Part shown: piece after piece, positions 5,395-9,806 of the stretch
How positions within the stretch are numbered: position 1 is the first letter of the stretch
Layout: every line of letters starts with the position of its first letter
Origin: an uncultured Collinsella sp.
Lineage (GTDB): Bacteria > Actinomycetota > Coriobacteriia > Coriobacteriales > Coriobacteriaceae
DNA: 9,806 nucleotides
NCBI GenBank assembly: GCA_947003675.1
Contig: CAMQPJ010000027.1
Location: 1 to 9,806, forward strand
Direction of reading: 5' to 3'
Program-made: the position numbers and the translations under genes
Notes under the pieces: generated by a model
What the model was told of the DNA's origin: nothing
Databases searched by the model: none
Seen by the model: only the letters and a program-made list of their open reading frames with translations

Positions 5395-6633
5395 ATGTGG
5401 CGTCTGCTATGCCATCATGCGCGTATGGGAATCGTTCTGTCACATACCACGGCACGCGCTGTATACCAAACAGCCAACTCGCTCGCAAGCTACGCGATCG
5501 ATCCCTTACCTATGGAAAAGATCAGGGTGTCTGCGCCGACCACGTCCGACCTGGAAGCGGCGCGAGCATGGCTCAACAGAAAGAATGTCGATTCTGAAAG
5601 CATCCATGTGCTGACTTTTTCCAATAATGCCAAAAGGCACCGTAAGGGCTGCATCTGCCACTGCTCGCGCTATACGTTTGATGCAGAAAGCTACCTAGAA
5701 CTCGAGCCGAACGTCTACATCGTCGATATCAAGCTGTGCGCGTTAGAAGCAACAGCCGACCTCAACCTTACTGAGCTCGTTGAGTATTACTTTGAAATCT
5801 GCGGCTCCTACGCGCTTGAAACGTCCGACGAAACTCAATATCGCGAGCGCCCAGCCCTAACCAGCGTTGAAGAACTCAGAGCCTTCTTTTCAGAGGCATC
5901 AGGGTATCGTGGGTCCAATAAAGCCCTTAAGGCACTTTCTTATGTACGCGGAGGCTGTCGCTCCCCACTCGAAACGGCGTTTGTCATGATGCTGACAATG
6001 CCCAAGTCAATGGGTGGCTTAGCCATACGTGCCATCAAAACGGATTATCCGATCCCAGTCCCCAAAAGATACGCCGCCCTAACGCGACGCACGGTTTTCT
6101 ACCTCGACGCGCTGCTCGAAAACTCGATGACCGATATCGAATACAACGGCTTTTACCACGACGAGCCCGAGCAGCAATCAATTGACGAGGAACGCCGAAA
6201 CACGCTGCGAAACATGGGATATGCCGTTATCACAGTTAGTCGTCATTCGTTTTTCAAACAGTCCGCTTTTAGACGGGTCATGGAAGCGATTCGCATTCGC
6301 GAGAAGATTTGGCCCGGTCGGCTCCCGGATAACTTCGCCATCCTGCAAGAAACTCTTCGTCAATTTGTCTTGCGGCGCTACTTCGAATACGGTCGCCGCG
6401 TCCTGAAGGCACTCAAAGAAGAAGAGGCCACCGAGCGCGAAATTGCAAGCCAATATCCGCAAGCTGATGACCCGAGCATCAACGATGTGCCCGAACCCGA
6501 CGACATGCAACACGTCGGGGCCCTTGCTGAGGAAACCAATGGGCCTTGGGAATGCGACATGTCCGTAAAAAACGATGAGAACCGCACGGAAGACGACACG
6601 ATTATTGATCTAATTGAGAATTCGCTCTTCTAA
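5395..6633 (+). CDS. AbiEi-like/DUF559-like protein with PD-(D/E)XK nuclease-type C-terminal domain
   Basis: This is a 412-residue protein. Residues 13-60 (IVLSHTTARAVYQTAN onward) resemble the N-terminal part of AbiEi-type antitoxin proteins. Residues 100-140 form a middle block ending in FEICGSYAL. From 189 the block RSPLETAF (candidate acidic residue E193) precedes YLDALL (D238), IEYNGFYH (E249, H255) and NMGYAVITVSRHSFF, the order seen in DUF559/Vsr-like endonuclease folds. From memory this architecture is common, often in many paralogs, in Coriobacteriia; its function is not established. Residues 86-90 (CICHC) hold three close cysteines, and about 360-412 is an acidic low-complexity tail. 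The start is uncertain: ATG 5395 has only a weak GAAG upstream, and ATG 5425 (MGIVLSHTT) fits the fold as well. The gene is alone and visibly less GC-rich than its neighbours, with 29-bp repeats on both sides, suggesting acquisition. Confidence 0.68.
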   Translation: MWRLLCHHARMGIVLSHTTARAVYQTANSLASYAIDPLPMEKIRVSAPTTSDLEAARAWLNRKNVDSESIHVLTFSNNAKRHRKGCICHCSRYTFDAESYLELEPNVYIVDIKLCALEATADLNLTELVEYYFEICGSYALETSDETQYRERPALTSVEELRAFFSEASGYRGSNKALKALSYVRGGCRSPLETAFVMMLTMPKSMGGLAIRAIKTDYPIPVPKRYAALTRRTVFYLDALLENSMTDIEYNGFYHDEPEQQSIDEERRNTLRNMGYAVITVSRHSFFKQSAFRRVMEAIRIREKIWPGRLPDNFAILQETLRQFVLRRYFEYGRRVLKALKEEEATEREIASQYPQADDPSINDVPEPDDMQHVGALAEETNGPWECDMSVKNDENRTEDDTIIDLIENSLF

Positions 6634-6652
6634 AGGCGGTCTCTGCGGATGT

Positions 6653-6681
6653 CCACCTACATTTTTCGACTTATTCGGCCA
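6653..6681 (+). repeat. Island repeat copy 3 (forward)
   Basis: This copy begins CCACCTACATTTTTCGAC and ends ATTCGGCCA. It differs from copy 1 at two of 29 positions and starts 19 bases after the stop codon of the DUF559-like gene. Confidence 0.8.
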
Positions 6682-6843
6682 TCGATGTGCCTGATTGGCT
6701 ACGGAAATGCTCAATATAACTTCAGATAAAACTGATTCTGCAGGAACTCCCGTAGAGAAAGAACTGATTCTCACGGTATTTAACAAGATAAAGTACAAAT
6801 ATGAACAGCTCTAATGCTTCTCGAGACGGCTTTCTTAGCATGC

Positions 6844-6872
6844 TGGCCGAACATCTCGAAATATGTTGGCGA
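6844..6872 (-). repeat. Island repeat copy 4 (inverted)
   Basis: On the plus strand this copy reads TGGCCGAACATCTCGAAA and then TATGTTGGCGA. It matches the reverse complement of copy 1 at about 24 of 29 positions. It contains an internal AACAT/ATGTT dyad. Copies 3 and 4 repeat the forward-then-inverted pairing seen with copies 1 and 2. Confidence 0.72.
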
Positions 6873-6948
6873 GCATTGCGTCGATGCATCCCAACCCACA
6901 GAAAATCGCAGAGGCGGCAAACAGTCATCGAAATTATCGCAAATTGTA

Positions 6949-6976
6949 TTGACATATGAACATGCGCTCATATACT
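6949..6976 (+). promoter_or_regulatory. Near-consensus promoter of the ArsR-family operon
   Basis: TTGACA (6949-6954) and TATACT (6971-6976) are separated by 16 bases. The -35 is a perfect match and the -10 has five of six matches. The left operator arm (6953-6974) fills the whole spacer, so a bound repressor would block polymerase. The transcript start is expected near 6983. Confidence 0.85.
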
Positions 6977-7009
6977 TGGTAGTAAATTATATGAGCGCAT
7001 GTTCATATG
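6953..7009. promoter_or_regulatory. Twin ArsR/SmtB operator: perfect 22-bp inverted repeat
   Basis: The left arm (6953-6974) contains ATATGAACATGCGCTCATAT, and the right arm (6988-7009) is its exact reverse complement; 13 bases separate them. Each arm is itself an imperfect dyad (ATATGA-n8-TCATAT), which is the known type of ArsR/SmtB-family operator. There are therefore two repressor-dimer sites, one covering the promoter spacer and one just past the transcript start, ending 13 bases before the regulator's start codon. Confidence 0.85.
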
Positions 7010-7022
7010 AAAGGATATTGCA

Positions 7023-7388
7023 ATGAGCATCCGCGATGATGAAACGAAACCCGACATCGAGGCCACCGAACCCGTGATCCCCACCACCTGCTCGCCCGAG
7101 GACCTTCCCGACGAGGAGCTTCTCTACGACCTCGCTGACCTGTTCAAGGTCTTCAGCGACACCACGCGCATCAAGATTCTCTATGCCCTCATGGGCCGCG
7201 AGCTCTGCGTAGCCGACATCGCCGAGGCGACCGCAACCTCGCAGTCGGCAGTGTCGCACCAGCTGCGCACCCTTAAGCAGTCGCACCTGGTCAAATTCCG
7301 CCGTGACGGCCGCAACATCCTCTACTCGCTTGCCGACGATCATGTCTACACCATGCTCAATCAGGGCATGAGCCATATCTGCGAATAG
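7023..7388 (+). CDS. ArsR/SmtB-family metal-sensing repressor (SmtB/CzrA-like, probable zinc sensor)
   Basis: This 121-residue winged-helix protein has an alpha-3 segment RELCVADIAEA (59-69), a recognition helix TSQSAVSHQLRTLKQ (72-86) and a wing RRDGRNILYSL (93-103), all very close to cyanobacterial SmtB. The C-terminal helix keeps the full alpha-5 zinc site with the right spacing: D105, H107, H118 and E121, equivalent to SmtB D104, H106, H117 and E120. Cys23 and Cys62 could also form an alpha-3N site as in CadC or ZiaR. Such proteins bind DNA when metal-free and let go on binding Zn (or Cd, Pb, Co). The ribosome site AAAGGA is 7 bases upstream. It heads the unit with the HMA protein and the P-type ATPase and most likely represses itself and them through the ATATGA-type operators. 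Confidence 0.93.
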   Translation: MSIRDDETKPDIEATEPVIPTTCSPEDLPDEELLYDLADLFKVFSDTTRIKILYALMGRELCVADIAEATATSQSAVSHQLRTLKQSHLVKFRRDGRNILYSLADDHVYTMLNQGMSHICE

Positions 7389-7450
7389 CAACCAACCACG
7401 GTACCAGCGCGGCCTGCACCCAAGCCGCAAAACAGGGAAAGGAACCCACC

Positions 7451-7669
7451 ATGAAAAAGCAGTTTAAACTCGACGAGATCGACTGCGCCAACTGCGCACG
7501 CGAGCTTCAAGACGAGCTGGCCAAGCTCGATGGCGTCAAATCCGTGTCCGTCAACTTTATGACCCAGAAGCTGACGCTCGAGGCCGATGACGCCGAGTTC
7601 GACGAGGTCCTCGACCGCGTTGTAGAGTTTACGGCCGACGCCGAGCCGGACTGCGAGATCATTCTCTAG
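7451..7669 (+). CDS. Free-standing heavy-metal-associated (HMA) domain protein
   Basis: This 72-residue protein is a single HMA domain: metal-binding IDCANCA (residues 10-16; C12 and C15), followed by the helix, the DGVKSVSVNFMTQKLTLE strand region (27-44) and a second helix. The DCxxC form, with Asp before the first Cys, is typical of the Zn/Cd/Pb ZntA/CadA group rather than the copper MxCxxC type. The acidic residues and Cys68 near the C terminus may add ligands. The start follows AAAGGA by 7 bases. It lies 62 bases after the repressor with no terminator between, and upstream of an ATPase that lacks this domain, so it probably acts in trans as the ATPase's metal-binding or metal-delivery partner. 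That role is inference. Confidence 0.9.
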   Translation: MKKQFKLDEIDCANCARELQDELAKLDGVKSVSVNFMTQKLTLEADDAEFDEVLDRVVEFTADAEPDCEIIL

Positions 7670-7690
7670 CCCAGGTTTACGCCAACATGC

Positions 7691-7715
7691 AAGGCCGCGC
7701 ATGCCGCGGCCTTTG
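7691..7715 (+). terminator. GC-rich hairpin between the HMA gene and the ATPase (weak terminator or attenuator)
   Basis: AAGGCCGCG (7691-7699) pairs perfectly with CGCGGCCTT (7705-7713) around a 5-base CATGC loop. Only three Ts follow, so termination is likely partial. It would let some transcripts continue into the ATPase gene and could adjust the ratio of HMA protein to ATPase, or protect the 3' end of the short arsR-HMA message. Confidence 0.6.
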
Positions 7716-7723
7716 CTCGCGAA

Positions 7724-7752
7724 ATTATATGAGCGAGTGTTCATACATTCAA
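7724..7752 (-). promoter_or_regulatory. Candidate leftward promoter inside the third operator
   Basis: On the minus strand, TTGAAT (7752-7747) and a perfect TATAAT (7729-7724) are 17 bases apart, with the operator filling the spacer, the same design as the plus-strand arsR promoter. No minus-strand gene follows, so any transcript would be antisense to the HMA gene. The match is good but its use is unproven. Confidence 0.35.
7726..7747. promoter_or_regulatory. Third ArsR/SmtB operator, upstream of the P-type ATPase
   Basis: TATATGAGCGAGTGTTCATA and the next two bases match the right arm of the twin operator (6988-7009) at 18 of 22 positions, including both ATATGAGCG and TGTTCATA. It lies 22 bases before the ATPase start codon, so the same repressor very likely controls the ATPase separately. 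No plus-strand promoter stands out here; TACATT (7744-7749) is a possible -10 with no good -35. Confidence 0.8.
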
Positions 7753-7769
7753 TTGGGAGGATACGAGTC

Positions 7770-9722
7770 ATGGCCACCGCCGACCCCAAGAAGAAAAAGA
7801 AGAAGCGCAAGAAGAAAGAGTCTCTTGAGCATAAGCGCAACCGCATCCTGGTAGCGCTGGGCATTTTTGCCGTGGTGTACGCCCTCGATGAGCTCGGTGC
7901 CCTCACCGCCGCATTCGACACCCCGGACGACATCTACGCCAGCTTTGTGATGTTCCTCGTGCCGTTTTTGATTGCCGGCTACGACGTGCTCCAAAAGGCA
8001 TACAACAACATCCGCCGCGGCAAGGCCTTCGACGAGAGCTTCCTCATGGCCGTCGCGACTATCGGCGCGTTTGCCATGGTGCTCTTCCCCGATACCGACC
8101 CGCACATGGCCGAAGGCGCCGCCGTCATGCTGTTCTACCAGGTCGGTGAGCTGTTCCAGGCATACGCCGTGGGCAAGAGCCGCAAGTCGATCAGCGCCAT
8201 GATGGACATCGCGCCCGACTACGCTAACGTCGAGCAAGCCGACGGTACACTCGAACAGGTCTTTCCCGATGACATCGCCGTCGGCACCGTGATCGTGGTC
8301 AAACCCGGCGAGCGCGTGCCTATCGACGGCGTCATCGTCGAGGGCGAAACCCAGCTCGACACCGCCGCGCTCACGGGCGAGTCAGTCCCCCGCCCCGCCA
8401 AGTCCGGCGACGATATCATCAGCGGCTGCATCAACATGACGGGCCTCATCCACGTGCGCACCACCAAGCCCTTTGGCGAGTCCACCGTCGCGCGCGTCCT
8501 GGAGCTCGTGGAGAATGCCAGCGAAAAGAAGGCGCGCACCGAGAACTTCATCACGCGCTTTGCCCGCGTCTACACCCCCGCCGTCACCGGCGCCGCTGCG
8601 GTGCTCGCGCTCGGCGGCGGCCTGGTCACCGGTGCCTGGTCCGACTGGATTCTGCGCGGTCTGACCTTCCTGGTCGTCAGCTGCCCGTGCGCGCTCGTGA
8701 TCAGCGTACCGTTGAGCTTCTTTGGCGGCATCGGCGGCGCATCCAAGCTGGGCGTTCTCATCAAGGGCTCCAACTACCTCGAGACGCTCGCGGACGTGGA
8801 CACCGTCGTCTTTGACAAGACAGGCACCCTCACCAACGGCACGTTCTCGGTGGTCGCGGTGCACCCCGAGGCTGGCTATACCGAGCAGTCGTTGCTTGAG
8901 GTCGCAGCCCTTGCGGAGTCGTTCTCTGATCACCCCATCGCGCAGTCCGTGCGCGTCGCCTACCAGGGCGAAGTCGACCCCAAGCGCGTGAGCGACTCCG
9001 CCAACGACGCGGGCCACGGCGTGACGGCAACCATCGACGGCAAGCATGTCGTCGTTGGCAACGCAAAGATGCTCGCCACGGCCGGCGTTGAAGCGCCCGA
9101 TTGCGAGGTCGTTGGAACGATTCTGCATGTGCTCGTTGACGGCGTGTACGCCGGCCACATCGTGATTGCAGACACCGTTAAGGCCGATGCCGAGCAGACG
9201 ATCCGCGACCTGCACGCCGCCGGCGTCAAGCGCACCGTTATGCTCACGGGCGACCGCGAGGAAGTGGCTGCTGCGGTGGCCAAGCAGCTCGGCCTCGACG
9301 AGTTCCATGCGCAGCTGCTGCCGGGCGACAAGGTCGAGCGTGTTGAAGCGCTGCTCGCGGCCGAAAGCGGTAAGGGCAAGCTCGCCTTTGTCGGCGACGG
9401 CATCAACGATGCGCCTGTGCTTACGCGCGCCGATGTGGGCATTGCCATGGGCGCCATGGGCTCCGACGCTGCGATTGAGGCGGCGGATGTCGTGCTGATG
9501 GATGACAAGCCGTCCAACATTTCCCGCGCGATCCGCGTGGCGCGCAAGACCATGTCGATTGTCTGGCAGAATATCATCTTCGCGCTGGGTATTAAGCTGC
9601 TGATTTTGGTGCTTGCGGCGCTCGGCATCGCCAACATGTGGCTTGCGGTCTTTGGCGACGTAGGCGTGGCAATCATCGCCATCCTGAACGCCATGCGCGC
9701 GATGGGTGTCAAGAACCTGTAG
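7770..9722 (+). CDS. P1B-type heavy-metal-exporting ATPase (Zn/Cd/Pb, ZntA/CadA-like), HMA-less
   Basis: This is a 650-residue membrane pump that moves divalent heavy metals out of the cell with ATP. Motifs in order: actuator TGES (202-205), metal-binding CPC in TM6 (305-307), phosphorylation site DKTGT with D349, nucleotide-binding His-Pro (388-389), TGD (493-495) and GDGINDAP (542-549). Late membrane residues K609 and D630 (FGDVG) occupy the positions typical of Zn/Cd/Pb transporters, against a copper pump. The N terminus lacks the usual HMA domain; instead residues 7-24 are almost all Lys or Arg (KKKKKKRKKK), possibly for docking the acidic HMA protein or for membrane-surface contact. The ATG at 7770 was chosen because GGGAGG lies 9 bases upstream and the longer frame from 7701 would run through the hairpin and operator. 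It is probably under the ArsR-family repressor. Confidence 0.93.
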   Translation: MATADPKKKKKKRKKKESLEHKRNRILVALGIFAVVYALDELGALTAAFDTPDDIYASFVMFLVPFLIAGYDVLQKAYNNIRRGKAFDESFLMAVATIGAFAMVLFPDTDPHMAEGAAVMLFYQVGELFQAYAVGKSRKSISAMMDIAPDYANVEQADGTLEQVFPDDIAVGTVIVVKPGERVPIDGVIVEGETQLDTAALTGESVPRPAKSGDDIISGCINMTGLIHVRTTKPFGESTVARVLELVENASEKKARTENFITRFARVYTPAVTGAAAVLALGGGLVTGAWSDWILRGLTFLVVSCPCALVISVPLSFFGGIGGASKLGVLIKGSNYLETLADVDTVVFDKTGTLTNGTFSVVAVHPEAGYTEQSLLEVAALAESFSDHPIAQSVRVAYQGEVDPKRVSDSANDAGHGVTATIDGKHVVVGNAKMLATAGVEAPDCEVVGTILHVLVDGVYAGHIVIADTVKADAEQTIRDLHAAGVKRTVMLTGDREEVAAAVAKQLGLDEFHAQLLPGDKVERVEALLAAESGKGKLAFVGDGINDAPVLTRADVGIAMGAMGSDAAIEAADVVLMDDKPSNISRAIRVARKTMSIVWQNIIFALGIKLLILVLAALGIANMWLAVFGDVGVAIIAILNAMRAMGVKNL

Positions 9723-9806
9723 CGTTCGTGGGCTGTCCGGGCGGGGGGGGGGGGGGGGGGGGTGGTTTTTGTGGGGGGCCAAACACAAGAGGGGCCCCGG
9801 GGCGGG
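9723..9806. other. Low-complexity G-rich end, probable assembly or sequencing artefact
   Basis: After the ATPase stop the sequence holds an unbroken run of 20 Gs (9743-9762), then TGGTTTTTGTGGGGGGCC and further G/C runs. Nothing like it occurs elsewhere in the window. This is what erroneous poly-G read ends at a contig edge look like, so the terminator and neighbour of the ATPase gene cannot be judged. Confidence 0.7.

Larger units (their letters stand above)
6634..6948. other. Gene-free stretch between the DUF559-like gene and the metal-resistance unit
   Basis: No gene is supported. The stretch is AT-rich and holds island repeat copies 3 and 4 and a 10-bp direct repeat AACTGATTCT (6730-6739 and 6762-6771). 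No hairpin plus T-tract was found after the stop at 6633, so the upstream gene has no obvious intrinsic terminator. Short open frames on both strands here look random. Confidence 0.6.

Noticed and set aside
5156..5614. Plus-strand open frame overlapping the start of the DUF559-like gene in another frame
   Set aside because: The translation is Ser/Arg/Pro-rich without family character, there is no ribosome site, and it overlaps a better-supported gene.
5022..6872. CRISPR array from the four repeats
   Set aside because: The copies alternate in orientation, are unevenly spaced, differ in sequence and enclose a full gene; there are no regular spacers.
6610..6971. Three small minus-strand open frames that could use the leftward TATAAT at 6991-6986
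   Set aside because: Translations look random and overlap one another; none has a convincing ribosome site. Non-coding transcription is left open as a finding.
7701..7769. Upstream ATG at 7701 as the start of the P-type ATPase
   Set aside because: It lies in the loop of a perfect hairpin, has no ribosome site, and the frame would run through the operator; ATG 7770 has GGGAGG at a good distance.
8382..9788. Minus-strand open frame of 468 codons opposite the P-type ATPase, running into the poly-G end
   Set aside because: It is a shadow of the ATPase gene, and its first codons come from the artefactual G-run.

Overview
The window looks like a contig-end piece of a GC-rich Gram-positive gut actinobacterium, most likely a Coriobacteriia member such as Collinsella. 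This rests on base composition, strong GGAG-type ribosome sites, and the style of the proteins (the SmtB-like regulator, and a DUF559-like protein of a kind I recall as common in Coriobacteriia). The species call is inference; no rRNA or marker gene is present. The last ~80 bases are low-complexity G-rich sequence and look like assembly noise.

Layout. Bases 1-1160 carry two minus-strand genes: a nitroreductase-family flavoprotein and, downstream of it, the N-terminal part of a histidine phosphatase cut by the window edge. A perfect 13-bp-arm palindrome lies between them, and a 19-bp DtxR/IdeR-like box lies upstream of the nitroreductase. Bases 1396-2481 carry a plus-strand pair with no gap: a six-TM DUF308/HdeD-like membrane protein and a YaiI/YqxD protein, ended by a strong terminator. 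A second, nested hairpin terminator serves the convergent minus-strand gene at 2650-3732, a 10-TM-type metal exporter (ArsP_2/DUF2899, also named putative manganese transporter) with a very His-rich cytosolic loop. Its promoter region holds four copies of a TAGTTGnCC-type half-site. Divergent from it is a DEDDh-type exonuclease-like gene (3904-4872) with its own terminator.

Bases 4980-6940 form a less GC-rich island: one gene (5395-6633) encoding a protein with an AbiEi-like N-terminal part and a DUF559/Vsr-like PD-(D/E)XK nuclease-like C-terminal part. It is bracketed on each side by one forward and one inverted copy of a ~29-bp repeat (four copies in all).

Bases 6949-9722 are a heavy-metal resistance unit. 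An SmtB/CzrA-type ArsR repressor with an intact alpha-5 zinc site sits behind a near-consensus promoter buried in a perfect 22-bp inverted repeat. It is followed by a free-standing one-domain HMA metal-binding protein, a hairpin, a third copy of the operator, and a P1B-type Zn/Cd/Pb ATPase that lacks its own HMA domain and has a poly-lysine N terminus instead. The simplest model is that excess Zn(II) (or Cd/Pb) releases the repressor from all three operator copies, the HMA protein carries or senses the ion, and the ATPase exports it. Together with the His-rich exporter and the DtxR-like box, metal handling is the recurring theme of the window.
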